64,000 nucleotides of DNA from Zoogloea sp016790385 (GCF_041916735.1 NZ_JAYRYY010000001.1), one strand, 5' to 3'. Positions 34,717 to 42,941 are shown, numbered from the stretch's first letter. Notes: generated from the sequence alone by a model not told the origin. Made by a program: numbers and translations.

Positions 34717-35013
34717 GTGGCAGGTTTCGTAACTGTTTTGTGTGTGTTGTTAGGACTTGCTAACTTGCCATTTGTTTCGAGTAGATTCCTTGGTGTATTT
34801 TCGGTCAGGGGATCGAAGCAGGGCCGTTTGTTGACTGCTGAGGTGTTGGTTTGTTTCGTGTTGTCTTTGGGCGTGGCTATCCTCGTTGAGCGTTTCGTCG
34901 AGGGGGTAAGTTATAGACAGGGATGGGAGTTTTATACCGTTCTGACGTGTCTTTTTGTTGTTTTGGGATTTCCGGGTTTTGTTCGTCGCTTTTTTTGGAC
35001 CGTTCCAACTTGA
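34717..35013 (+). CDS. DUF2818 membrane protein downstream of complex I genes
   Basis: Small membrane protein with three hydrophobic segments (about 2-20, 40-62 and 72-92 of 98 residues). The GTG at 34717 has GGGGAA about 6 bases upstream and is preferred over TTG at 34699. LANLPFVSSRFLGVF resembles the start of DUF2818 proteins, which in betaproteobacteria regularly follow nuoN. The function is unknown. Position, size and topology suggest an accessory or assembly role for complex I, but this is inference. Confidence 0.8.
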   Translation: MAGFVTVLCVLLGLANLPFVSSRFLGVFSVRGSKQGRLLTAEVLVCFVLSLGVAILVERFVEGVSYRQGWEFYTVLTCLFVVLGFPGFVRRFFWTVPT

Positions 35014-35240
35014 GTAGTCTGTTAGCGTCTTTCTTGTGTGCAGTGATCGCGAGAGTGGGGTACGAGATGACTTCGGATTCTTGTCTTTTTCGTGTCGTAG
35101 ATTTTCAGGGTTGACTTGATCGGGTCGCTACGGTTGGGTTGTTGGCTGGATGGAAGTCAGCTTGGACGAGACTTTCGAAGTATTGGCTCTGTCTGATAGT
35201 TTTCAGCTTTGTCGTCGGTGAATATAGCTGTTCAATCCGC

Positions 35241-35534
35241 ATGAATTCTAAAGTCGATAACTTCGTGATAGTAGGTCGTACCAGTGATGGTAGGACTTTT
35301 CGTCCCAGTGACTGGGCAGATCGTCTATGCGGTATCATGTCGGCGTTCGGGGCGGACCATCGTATGACGTATTCTCCATATGTTCGCCCTGCCTGCAATT
35401 TGCGAGGCGACAAGACTGTGCTCGTTGATGCTCGGATTCACGATATCGAGCCGCTTGCTTACAATTTTCTCAAGAATTTCGCTAAGGATAACGACCTTCA
35501 GGTTGAGTGCTTGCCTGACGATTACTTCATCTGA
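35241..35534 (+). CDS. DUF3579 family protein
   Basis: Small soluble protein of 97 residues from the ATG at 35241. The segments FVIVGRTSDGRTFRPSDWADRL, YSPYVRP and FAKDNDLQVECLP fit the betaproteobacterial DUF3579 family (first motif core: DGRTFRPSDWADRL). The frame is open back to 35139, but the added 34 residues look unlike the family and have no good start. TTTTCA (35200-35205) and TATAGC (35223-35228) with a 17-base spacer form a possible promoter very close to the start. The function is unknown. It ends about 105 bases before the convergent narL. Confidence 0.75.
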   Translation: MNSKVDNFVIVGRTSDGRTFRPSDWADRLCGIMSAFGADHRMTYSPYVRPACNLRGDKTVLVDARIHDIEPLAYNFLKNFAKDNDLQVECLPDDYFI

Positions 35535-35639
35535 TGGGGTCGTCGTTGCTTTTTGGTCTTTCTTGAACAGATTTCCCCTCCTGAATATTCTCAGCCGGTG
35601 TTTCGCTGTTCATATTAGTCGTTTATGGCGGACAGAGTA

Positions 35640-36317
35640 TCAGCGTGTGCTGGATGGTTGCCCGTTTTGGCGTAGATTTTGATCTATTGCCCATACTGCG
35701 GCTTCGAGGCGAGATCTAAATTTTAGTTTCTTAAGTAGGTTCTTGATGTGGACCTTAACCGTGCCTTCGGCGATGTTGAGGTCCCGAGCAATGAGTTTAT
35801 TTGACAGTCCGCTGGCAAGGCATCCCAGGATGTCTTTTTCCCTATCGGTGAGCGGTACGACGTTGCGCTCGGCCGTCTGAGCTTCGTCTCGTAGTGACCG
35901 CGCTAGAAGCCCGTTTAGACTCTCGCTGATCACAATTCTGCCTTTCTGTGCATCTACTATTCGTTCGAGCAGTTCTTCGGGTTCCATATCTTTAAGCAGG
36001 TATCCGTCGGCCCCGGCCCTGATCGCGCCTACGAGATCGTCAGCCGAATCTGACACGGTAAGGATCAGAATCCGCGCAGCCAGATCGGCTTCTCGTAAGG
36101 CGCGAAGCGTCTCAATGCCGTTCATGCCTTTCATATTCAAGTCCAACAGAATCAGGTCCGGTTCAAGGCCTTTTGCCATTTCCAGTCCGTCTTCTCCGCT
36201 GGAAGCCTCTCCGATCAGGTGAAGTTCGTCATTGAGTGCGAGCAGTTGTGATACGCCCTTTCTAAATAGCGGGTGGTCATCAATGATCAGTACCGTGCTT
36301 GGTGTTGAGGTTTTCAC
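35640..36317 (-). CDS. narL: Nitrate/nitrite response regulator NarL
   Basis: Two-component regulator of 225 residues. The receiver domain (about 7-125) has the acidic pocket IIDDH, phospho-acceptor Asp59 (LILLDLNMKG), and Lys109 (YLLKD). The C-terminal LuxR/NarL helix-turn-helix (about 155-215) has LTDREKDILGCLASGLSNKLIA and the recognition stretch EGTVKVHIKNLLKKL. NarL controls nitrate-responsive genes in anaerobic respiration. It overlaps the end of narX by 4 bases, so the pair is coupled. No nar, nir, nor or nap gene lies in the window. Confidence 0.94.
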   Translation of the reverse strand: MKTSTPSTVLIIDDHPLFRKGVSQLLALNDELHLIGEASSGEDGLEMAKGLEPDLILLDLNMKGMNGIETLRALREADLAARILILTVSDSADDLVGAIRAGADGYLLKDMEPEELLERIVDAQKGRIVISESLNGLLARSLRDEAQTAERNVVPLTDREKDILGCLASGLSNKLIARDLNIAEGTVKVHIKNLLKKLKFRSRLEAAVWAIDQNLRQNGQPSSTR

Positions 36318-38257
36318 TTTGTATTTCCTCGGCCGAGGGCAGGGGGATCCTGCTGAAGTGTGTGATTCGGGAAACTCAATTTAACCTGCGTTCCGCGTCC
36401 TTCTCTCGGAATTATGTGCAGTTCGCCTTCCAGGCTTTGAGCACGGTCACGCATGATGACTATTCCGTAACGATGCAGGGGTGGTGCCTGATGATTAATA
36501 CCGATACCGTCGTCTTCGATGCTGACGGTCAGTGTGTTGTTTGCCGTTTGATGAAGGGTGACGGAGACGGTCTTAGCCTCGGCATGTCGCTCGATGTTGG
36601 AAAGGGCTTCTCGGATGATCTGGAGTACATGTATTTCTCGGCTTGGGGGTAGTTCCAAGCCCGAAAGGTGATTGTTCAAGCTGATGCTCAAGCCGGTCCG
36701 GCGTCGGAATTCCTGTACCGTGTCTTCAATGGCTGCGGGTAATCCACGGCCGTCGATGCGCAGTCGAAACGTTGTCAAAAGCTCTCGAAGCTGTCGATAG
36801 GCTTCATTAAGTCCGTCGCGAAGTTCGCGCACGACATCATTCACTGCGGGTGGCTGCGGGTGGCGTCCTAGCTGACTTTGCAAGCGGGTTACTTGAATCT
36901 TGAGGTAGGAAAGTGATTGAGCGAGGGAGTCGTGCAGCTCTCTCGCGATGACGGAGCGTTCGTCGAGCAGTGCGAGCCGGTGTCGCTCCTCGTTGCGTTG
37001 GGTGGTTGCCAAGGCGGTTCCAATGTGTCGGCCAACGGCCTCCAGGAGTTCTATCTGCCAGCTCTCAAGCGGAGTGCTGTCCGTCTGCTGGAGCAACATG
37101 GCGCCGTGGCTGCGGGCCCCGTCGTATAGTGGAACAGATATGTTCCATTCACCGGGTGCTGCATCACGCACGTCGATTGCGACGCTGGGAAGGGCAGAAT
37201 CCTGGCATCCGGAGCAGCTGGGTCGGCATATGTCGAGTTCCATCGGAGGGTCGATGGAACATGCATGCACGACAACGTTCATGCCGTCATTTTTCCTCAC
37301 GCAAAGAGCACTTGATCGAATTCCAATAACGGCTTGCACTTCCTGCAGCACCTGCTGAAGGGTTGTCTTACTGACTGCGCGTTCGGAGAGTGCGTGAGTG
37401 GTTCTGTAAAGCAGGTTGAGGGATTGATTGCTGCGTGCCAATTCTTCTGTTTTCTCGGTGACCCTCTTCTCGAGTTCGGCATAGATTCGCGATAGGTCCT
37501 CGATCATGAAGTTGAATGCCTCACCGAGCTGGCCCAGTTCATCGGGTTCTCGTATGGTGGCACGTTTGGTGAAGTTGCCCTTGCGCACCACCCGTGCCAG
37601 CGCCAGCAGCTCGCTGAGGGGCGTCAGTACGTGGGTTTTGAGCTGAAATACTGCACATCCTCCAATTAGGAGGAGTAGGGCAAGAGAAACGCCCTGGGCA
37701 AGTCGGAGTACCTGCAGTTTCGTTTCCAGCCCTTCCTCTACCAGTGCAACAAGATGGTCGATCCGGGCGACCATCTGCGTAGTCTCGGTATTCAGTGCCC
37801 TTCGAGCGGCTGGTTCAGGCCCGCTTTCCAGGACGGCGGGCCGAAAGCGTGTCCGCCAGCTTTGTCCGACGGATTCGTAGGCTTGGCGTACGGCATTGTT
37901 TCGGTCGGCCGGAATGACCCGGAGGAGATCGGGGTGCGAATAGCGGGCCTCGAATTCGTGTAGCGCCTGAATCAGTCTCGACTCACGCCCCCCCTCAACG
38001 TCAAGCCCCACCGCCGATTGGATTGCATAGGAGTGCATGCGCAGGGATCCAGCCATATTGATGGCACGGGCTTCGCCCGATGATCGTTCCACGACGGTGA
38101 TGGAAGCAAGTATGGATACCGCGGCAAGCGCGGCGATTGTTGCGATCCATGCGCCAAGACGGACGACAACCGAGGGGCGTCCACGTTTGGACAAAATCTG
38201 TTGTGGCTTTGAGGGGGCACTCAAGGCTTGATCTCCGGTTACCTCGTCGGCCGCCAT
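36314..38257 (-). CDS. narX: Nitrate/nitrite sensor histidine kinase NarX
   Basis: Membrane sensor kinase of 647 residues. TM1 is about 33-55 and TM2 about 186-207, with a periplasmic four-helix sensor between. The ligand P-box is INMAGSLRMHSYAIQ (66-80), which in NarX proteins binds nitrate. HAMP follows TM2, then a GAF-like central module with a cysteine cluster (Cys344, Cys348, Cys351, plus Cys319 and Cys333). The HisKA_3 H-box has His442 (IARELHDSLAQSLSYLK), and a HATPase with EALSNIERHAEA and DDGIGI completes the kinase. It lies upstream of narL in a two-gene unit and is divergent from the Crp/Fnr gene. Confidence 0.94.
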   Translation of the reverse strand: MAADEVTGDQALSAPSKPQQILSKRGRPSVVVRLGAWIATIAALAAVSILASITVVERSSGEARAINMAGSLRMHSYAIQSAVGLDVEGGRESRLIQALHEFEARYSHPDLLRVIPADRNNAVRQAYESVGQSWRTRFRPAVLESGPEPAARRALNTETTQMVARIDHLVALVEEGLETKLQVLRLAQGVSLALLLLIGGCAVFQLKTHVLTPLSELLALARVVRKGNFTKRATIREPDELGQLGEAFNFMIEDLSRIYAELEKRVTEKTEELARSNQSLNLLYRTTHALSERAVSKTTLQQVLQEVQAVIGIRSSALCVRKNDGMNVVVHACSIDPPMELDICRPSCSGCQDSALPSVAIDVRDAAPGEWNISVPLYDGARSHGAMLLQQTDSTPLESWQIELLEAVGRHIGTALATTQRNEERHRLALLDERSVIARELHDSLAQSLSYLKIQVTRLQSQLGRHPQPPAVNDVVRELRDGLNEAYRQLRELLTTFRLRIDGRGLPAAIEDTVQEFRRRTGLSISLNNHLSGLELPPSREIHVLQIIREALSNIERHAEAKTVSVTLHQTANNTLTVSIEDDGIGINHQAPPLHRYGIVIMRDRAQSLEGELHIIPREGRGTQVKLSFPNHTLQQDPPALGRGNTK

Positions 38258-38584
38258 TTTGGACTCAGGCGCGTGTTCGGGGAAATTTGCATCTCTGTTG
38301 GCGCTGGGAATTTGGGAGTAGCGCGATATTGCCTAGGCACGTCTTTTCCTGCGCCTGATTGTTTCCATGCTATCGATTAAGTTTATACAAAACAACAGCT
38401 TGCAGATGTTTTTCATGGCGCAGCGGGGTATCACTAAAGAGGTATGCCCCCGTTTTCCCCGGATGCGCCAGCATGATCTAGGTCAAATCCAGGGGGCAGG
38501 GCGAATCCTAGACTGCGCGGCACGCCAACGAACGACCAATTCGGTTTCGGCTCGTTTCGTATCAGCAACAACTGGGGAATGACT
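38258..38584. other. narX-crp/fnr divergent intergenic region
   Basis: About 327 bases without a gene. It holds an FNR/DNR-type box (38473-38486) with a matching -10 candidate TAGACT at 38509-38514 for the rightward gene. On the minus strand TTGTTT and TAGCAT, 17 bases apart near 38360-38390, could serve narX. The start choice of the regulator rests on GGGGA at 38574-38578, spaced 6 bases from ATG 38585. Confidence 0.5.
38473..38486 (+). promoter_or_regulatory. FNR/DNR-type binding site upstream of crp/fnr gene
   Basis: ATGAT-CTAG-GTCAA matches the FNR/DNR palindrome TTGAT-N4-ATCAA at 8 of 10 positions; GTCAA right arms are common in denitrification promoters. Its centre (38479.5) would lie at -41.5 if transcription starts near 38521. 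A -10-like TAGACT (38509-38514) sits in the right place for class II activation. This predicts autoregulation. Confidence 0.6.
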
Positions 38585-39394
38585 ATGCGTATCAGCCTTG
38601 ATGATTTGTTCCTTATGCTGGGAGAGATTGCCCTGTTTCGGGACCTTTCGGAGGATGTGATCTCCGATGTTGCCCGGTCTGCGGAGGTAATCAGCCTTGG
38701 CAAGGGACGGTCTGTCTTCACAGCGGGGGATCGGCCCAAGGCGCTTTATCACGTCATGTCGGGCCATCTTAAAGTGTCCGTCTCATCCCAGGATGGAGGC
38801 GAAAAGGTGATTGAGATTCTTTCTCCCCGACAGCTTTTTGGTGTTGCAGAGCTGTTCGGAGATTCGCCCTGCGTTTCCTCGGTAGAGGCTGTGACACCGG
38901 TGGTGTTGCTGGCGGTAGCACGGGAGGGAGTGCTGCATGCAGTCGAGAAGGATGCGGGTCTTTCGAGGCGCATGCTGAGCGCCATGGCGCAGCGGCAGTC
39001 ATCCATCGAGCGTGATATTGCGGCGGATTGCTTTCAGTCTGGAAGCGCCAAGGTTGTGGACTACCTTCTCCGCCTGGGGGGAGCGGCCATTAAGAGCGGT
39101 CGGCAATTGGATCTGGAACTTGAGATTCCAAAACACGTGCTCGCCGCGCGCATGGGCTTCACACCTGAAACACTGTCACGGATCTTCCGCGAGTTGTCGG
39201 ATGCGGGGATGATTCTTGTTCATGGGAGGCAGGTCACCCTGACGGAAGCATTTTGTCGCACCTATGCGTCCCGGTCCATCGCACGTTGCAACGTAGCGGC
39301 TACAACCCCGCGTTTCCAAGCATCTCAGGGTGGGAACTGGTTCGCGACAAGCGGGGCCGGCAGGCGGGTGGGGGGCGTGGCTCGCGGCTATTGA
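38585..39394 (+). CDS. Crp/Fnr family transcription regulator, Dnr-like
   Basis: Regulator with an N-terminal cyclic-nucleotide-binding-like domain (about 10-125), dimer helix (about 127-150) and HTH domain with IPKHVLAARMGFTPETLSRIFREL. The E-T-L-S-R stretch matches the E-x-x-S-R signature that reads TTGAT half sites. The four N-terminal cysteines of FNR are absent, so it is not an oxygen-sensing [4Fe-4S] FNR; it resembles Dnr/Nnr nitric oxide regulators. ATG 38585 has ideal GGGGA spacing; ATG 38579 is too close to it. About 40 extra C-terminal residues (Gly/Arg-rich, ending GGVARGY) exceed the usual length. Confidence 0.88.
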   Translation: MRISLDDLFLMLGEIALFRDLSEDVISDVARSAEVISLGKGRSVFTAGDRPKALYHVMSGHLKVSVSSQDGGEKVIEILSPRQLFGVAELFGDSPCVSSVEAVTPVVLLAVAREGVLHAVEKDAGLSRRMLSAMAQRQSSIERDIAADCFQSGSAKVVDYLLRLGGAAIKSGRQLDLELEIPKHVLAARMGFTPETLSRIFRELSDAGMILVHGRQVTLTEAFCRTYASRSIARCNVAATTPRFQASQGGNWFATSGAGRRVGGVARGY

Positions 39395-39465
39395 TCCTAA
39401 AAGGGTTTCTGTCCCATCCTGCCTTGGAGTATGCTTCAGCCCTCGCCCTACTGAGGGAATTGTCG

Positions 39466-40338
39466 ATGCTCGTCAAGGATTCCGATTTCGATAGTCTGGT
39501 TCCCGGTCTTCCGCTCAGTCGCCGAACCTTTGTTGGGGCGTCTCTCGCCATGGGGTTTGCATTGGCGGTCCGTCCTGCCCAAGGACAGACCGTCATCCAG
39601 ACTTCAGCTGCTGGTCTGGCGGCTGGCGATATCAGTATCAAGGCGCCTGATGGTGTTGCGGTTCGCGCTTATTGGGTCCAACCGTCTGGAAAGGGGCCTT
39701 TCCCGACGGTTCTTGTGATATCCGAGATCTTCGGCCTGCACGAGTACATTCGTGATACCTGCCGTCGGTTGGCCCGCCAGGGTTACCAGGCAATTGCGCC
39801 CAACCTCTTTCAACGGCAGGGCGATCCGGCAAGCGTCGGGAGCGTGGCAGAGATACTCACAACGATCGTAAGTCGTGTGCCGGATGCTCAGGTGATGGGG
39901 GATCTGGATGCTTGCGCGGCCTGGGCTATCGCCAATGGTGGCGATGCCCGGCGTCTTGCCATTACCGGCTTTTGTTGGGGCGGACGGATCACTTGGTTAT
40001 ACGCGGCTCACAACCCGCAACTCCGGGCTGCCGTGGCTTGGTACGGTCGGCTGAATGGCGTGCCAACCGATGCGACACCCCGACACCCGATTGACGTGGT
40101 CGGTCAGATGCGGGCGCCTGTTCTCGGGCTTTATGGGGCCAAGGATCAGGGAATTCCGGTGGCCGACGTGGAAGATATGCGTCAAGACATGGCCCGTGCA
40201 GGCAAGCGCGCCGAGTTCGTTATCTACCCGGAGGCCGGGCATGCTTTCCACGCCGACTACCGGCCGAGCTACCGGGCTGAGGACGCCATTGACGGATGGG
40301 CCCGCCTGTTGGCCTGGTTCCGCGACAACGGGGTTTAG
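39466..40338 (+). CDS. Dienelactone hydrolase family protein with Tat signal
   Basis: Alpha/beta hydrolase of 290 residues. The start is ATG 39466, with GAGGGAA about 6 bases upstream; longer in-frame starts run through the 3' end of the upstream regulator gene. A twin-arginine signal (SRRTF at 18-22, then a hydrophobic stretch to about residue 37) predicts folded export to the periplasm. The DLH catalytic triad is Cys170 (GFCWGG), Asp227 and His259 (EAGHAFH). The substrate is unknown. It lies 71 bases after the Crp/Fnr gene on the same strand and could share its regulation. Confidence 0.87.
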   Translation: MLVKDSDFDSLVPGLPLSRRTFVGASLAMGFALAVRPAQGQTVIQTSAAGLAAGDISIKAPDGVAVRAYWVQPSGKGPFPTVLVISEIFGLHEYIRDTCRRLARQGYQAIAPNLFQRQGDPASVGSVAEILTTIVSRVPDAQVMGDLDACAAWAIANGGDARRLAITGFCWGGRITWLYAAHNPQLRAAVAWYGRLNGVPTDATPRHPIDVVGQMRAPVLGLYGAKDQGIPVADVEDMRQDMARAGKRAEFVIYPEAGHAFHADYRPSYRAEDAIDGWARLLAWFRDNGV

Positions 40339-40346
40339 AAAACCGC

Positions 40347-41012
40347 CTAGCCCCGAAGTGAGATCACTGGCCAGCCTTGGGCGGCTGCGTGGTTATGCAG
40401 GGTGTCGTCCGGATCTACCGCAACCGGATCGGAGACCTTGTTGAGCAGCGGAAGGTCGTTGTGGGAATCGCTATAGAACCAGCTGCGTTCGAAGCTTGCC
40501 CAGCACAGACCGAGGCTCTCCAGCCAAGCCTCCACCCGTTCGATCTTGCCCTCCTTGAAAGCCGGTGTTCCCCGTGGTTTTCCCGTGAACGCGCCGTCCT
40601 CCTGTGCGGGAACCGTGGCAATCAGATGTGGGATGCCGAATGCCCGGGCAATGGGATAGGTCACAAAACTATTGGTTGCGGTAACGATAGCAACAACGGC
40701 GCCTGCCTCTATGTGTCGATTGACCAGTGATCGGGCTGCGGTGGTCATCATCGGGAGCACCCGGCTGTCCATGAACTCCCTGTGCCATGTGTCAAGTTGC
40801 TGGCGGCTATGGCGGGCGAGGGGTTTCAACTGGAAGTCGAGAAATTCGAAGATGTTCAAGGTTCCCGCCTTGTACTGGTCGAAAAATGTCTGGTTGCGGG
40901 CTTCGTAGACTTCCTTGTCAAGCACGCCGCGGGAGATCAGATACTGCGCCCACTCGAAGTCAGAATCGCCGGCGAGAAGGGTGTTATCCAGGTCGAAGAG
41001 TACGAGTTCCAT
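40347..41012 (-). CDS. HAD-IB family phosphatase (SerB/CicA-like)
   Basis: Cytoplasmic HAD-superfamily hydrolase of 221 residues. Motif I is LFDLDNTLLAGD (two catalytic Asp), motif II the Thr in IVTATN, and motif III SDSHNDLPLL, with a four-helix cap between I and II. The family includes phosphoserine and histidinol-phosphate phosphatases, but the substrate cannot be set from sequence alone. It follows hda by 9 bases on the same strand. A separate true serB lies at 59,715, so this is probably not the serine enzyme. Confidence 0.85.
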   Translation of the reverse strand: MELVLFDLDNTLLAGDSDFEWAQYLISRGVLDKEVYEARNQTFFDQYKAGTLNIFEFLDFQLKPLARHSRQQLDTWHREFMDSRVLPMMTTAARSLVNRHIEAGAVVAIVTATNSFVTYPIARAFGIPHLIATVPAQEDGAFTGKPRGTPAFKEGKIERVEAWLESLGLCWASFERSWFYSDSHNDLPLLNKVSDPVAVDPDDTLHNHAAAQGWPVISLRG

Positions 41013-41021
41013 TTTGGTTGC

Positions 41022-41702
41022 TCAGAGGTTCAGGTCGCGCTGCAGGATTTCCCGCAGCAAGGGCAGGGTGATGGCGCGCTTGCGTTCCAGTGATGCGGTA
41101 TCCAGGGCATCCAGGGTGCGCAGCAGGCTGGTCAGGTCGCGCCGGCCGTGACGCAAAAGATATTGCGTGATCTCGGGGTCAAGGCGCAGACCGCGGGCTG
41201 CGGCTTGGGCATCGAGTATCAATAGGCGATCATCGTCATTGAGGGCTTTGACTTCGAAAATGAGGCTTTGCCCGATCCGAGTGCGCAAGTCCTCACGTAA
41301 ATTCAGGTGGAGTGGCGCGGCGCAACCACTGGTGATCAGGGTCATGCCTTGCCCGCGGGCCGAGTTGAAGGCCCTGAACAGTGCGATCTGGGCCTCAGGG
41401 TTGAGGTCTTCCACGTCATCCACAGCAAGCAGCAGGGCGGGTGCTTCAGGAAGGGTCTCGGCCACATCGGCAGCCTGCATATAACAAGCGGGCCGGCCAG
41501 CCTGGGCTGCTGCCGTGACCACGCCGCGCAGCAAGTGGCTGCGCCCGCTGCCGGCGTCGCCCCACAAGAACAGGTGCTGAGGTACATCGGCCACCGGGAT
41601 GGCTTCGTAGATTGCGGCGAGCAAGTCGGCATTGGAAGCGGCGACGAAGTTTTCCAGCAACGGCGGTGCGTCGGCACGCAGATCAAGAGTGAGTTGCTTC
41701 AC
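41022..41702 (-). CDS. hda: DnaA regulatory inactivator Hda
   Basis: DnaA-like AAA+ protein of 226 residues that, with the DNA-loaded sliding clamp, promotes hydrolysis of DnaA-bound ATP. The N-terminal clamp-binding motif is MKQLTLDL. The P-loop is degenerate-looking but present (WGDAGSGRSHLL), Walker B is LLLAVDDVEDL, and the arginine-finger region lies at EDLRTRIGQ. No DnaA DNA-binding domain IV is present. It is divergent from purM, the normal betaproteobacterial arrangement. Confidence 0.95.
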   Translation of the reverse strand: MKQLTLDLRADAPPLLENFVAASNADLLAAIYEAIPVADVPQHLFLWGDAGSGRSHLLRGVVTAAAQAGRPACYMQAADVAETLPEAPALLLAVDDVEDLNPEAQIALFRAFNSARGQGMTLITSGCAAPLHLNLREDLRTRIGQSLIFEVKALNDDDRLLILDAQAAARGLRLDPEITQYLLRHGRRDLTSLLRTLDALDTASLERKRAITLPLLREILQRDLNL

Positions 41703-41906
41703 AGGCTAGTCTCGCCGTTCAACACCAAGCAGGGGCGGGGAGGCGACATTTCGGCTAAAATTTGAGTTTGTTTGCGCTGAGCGGCTGAATATGTCCGGCC
41801 GTGTGCTGCGCAAGGCCCGTTAATGTAGCCGGTCGTGGCAGGGTGCTCAACCTGATGAGTGCAATCCTGCCGCCAGCCGGTCGCTTCACTAGAGATCACA
41901 GAACTC
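41703..41906. other. hda-purM divergent intergenic region
   Basis: The purM leader contains a direct repeat GCCGGTCG (41828-41835 and 41876-41883) and an inverted pair GGCAGG (41837-41842) with CCTGCC (41866-41871), which could form a hairpin before the purM start. No T-run follows. No clear promoter was recognised on either strand. Confidence 0.35.
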
Positions 41907-42941
41907 ATGAGCTCCCTTACTTATCGCGATGCCGGTGTGGATATTGACGCCGGCGATGCCCTGGTCGACCGTATCAAGCCCTTCGCCAAGCGCACCATGC
42001 GCCCGGAGGTTCTGGGCGGGATCGGTGGCTTTGGCGCCTTGTTCGAGATCTCGAAGAAGTTCAAGGAGCCCGTGCTGGTTTCGGGGACGGATGGTGTCGG
42101 CACGAAGCTCAAGCTCGCCTTCCAGCTCAACAAGCACGACACCGTCGGACAGGATCTGGTGGCCATGAGTGTCAATGACATTCTGGTGCAGGGCGCCGAG
42201 CCCTTGTTCTTCCTTGATTATTTTGCTTGTGGCAAATTGGACGTGGATACCGCAGCGACGGTCGTGCAGGGTATCGCCCGGGGCTGTGAGCTGTCTGGTT
42301 GCGCCCTGATTGGTGGCGAGACCGCCGAGATGCCCAGCATGTACCCGGACGGCGAGTACGACCTTGCCGGCTTTGCGGTCGGAGCGGTCGAAAAGTCCCG
42401 GATCATTGACGGTTCGACCATTCGCCCAGGTGATGTCGTGCTGGGCCTGGCATCCAGCGGAGCCCATTCCAACGGCTACTCCCTGATCCGCAAAGTGATC
42501 GAGATCGCCAAGCCACATCTGGAAGGCGACTTCCATGGCCGCAGTCTCAAGGACGTGATCATGGAGCCCACGCGTATTTACGTGAAATCGCTGCTGGCGC
42601 TGATTGAGAAACGGGATGGCGTTGTGAAGGGCATGGCCCATATCACCGGTGGCGGCTTGCTGGAAAACGTGCCCCGCGTCCTGGCTGACGGCCTCACTGC
42701 CGTCCTTCGGAAGGATGCCTGGGAGATGCCCTACCTGTTCCAGTGGCTCAAGCACGCCGGTAACGTGGATGCCCAGGAGATGTACCGGGTGTTCAACTGC
42801 GGTATTGGCATGGTCGTCATTGTCGCCCAGGAGGATGCGGACGAGGCCTGCGCGCAATTGCGCTCGACCGGAGAAACGGTTTATACGCTGGGCACCATCG
42901 AGGCTCGCGCTGACGGCCAGGCCCAGACCGTGGTGATCTGA
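41907..42941 (+). CDS. purM: Phosphoribosylformylglycinamidine cyclo-ligase
   Basis: AIR synthetase, 344 residues from the ATG at 41907 (MSSLTYRDAGVDIDAGD). It closes the imidazole ring in purine synthesis using ATP. Family signatures are SGTDGVGTKLKLAF, NDILVQGAEPLFFLDY, GGETAEMP and HITGGGLLENVPR. An in-frame start 16 codons earlier is less likely, since family members begin at SLTYRDAG. A strong terminator follows. Confidence 0.97.
   Translation: MSSLTYRDAGVDIDAGDALVDRIKPFAKRTMRPEVLGGIGGFGALFEISKKFKEPVLVSGTDGVGTKLKLAFQLNKHDTVGQDLVAMSVNDILVQGAEPLFFLDYFACGKLDVDTAATVVQGIARGCELSGCALIGGETAEMPSMYPDGEYDLAGFAVGAVEKSRIIDGSTIRPGDVVLGLASSGAHSNGYSLIRKVIEIAKPHLEGDFHGRSLKDVIMEPTRIYVKSLLALIEKRDGVVKGMAHITGGGLLENVPRVLADGLTAVLRKDAWEMPYLFQWLKHAGNVDAQEMYRVFNCGIGMVVIVAQEDADEACAQLRSTGETVYTLGTIEARADGQAQTVVI

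Noticed and set aside
35564..35612. Inverted repeat TGAACAG/CTGTTCA between DUF3579 and narL genes
   Set aside because: Seven-base arms separated by 35 bases with no T-run; can arise by chance and is not a convincing terminator.
39253..39465. N-terminal extension of the dienelactone hydrolase
   Set aside because: Most of it overlaps the regulator gene in another frame; ATG 39466 has a good ribosome-binding site and puts the Tat signal near the N-terminus.
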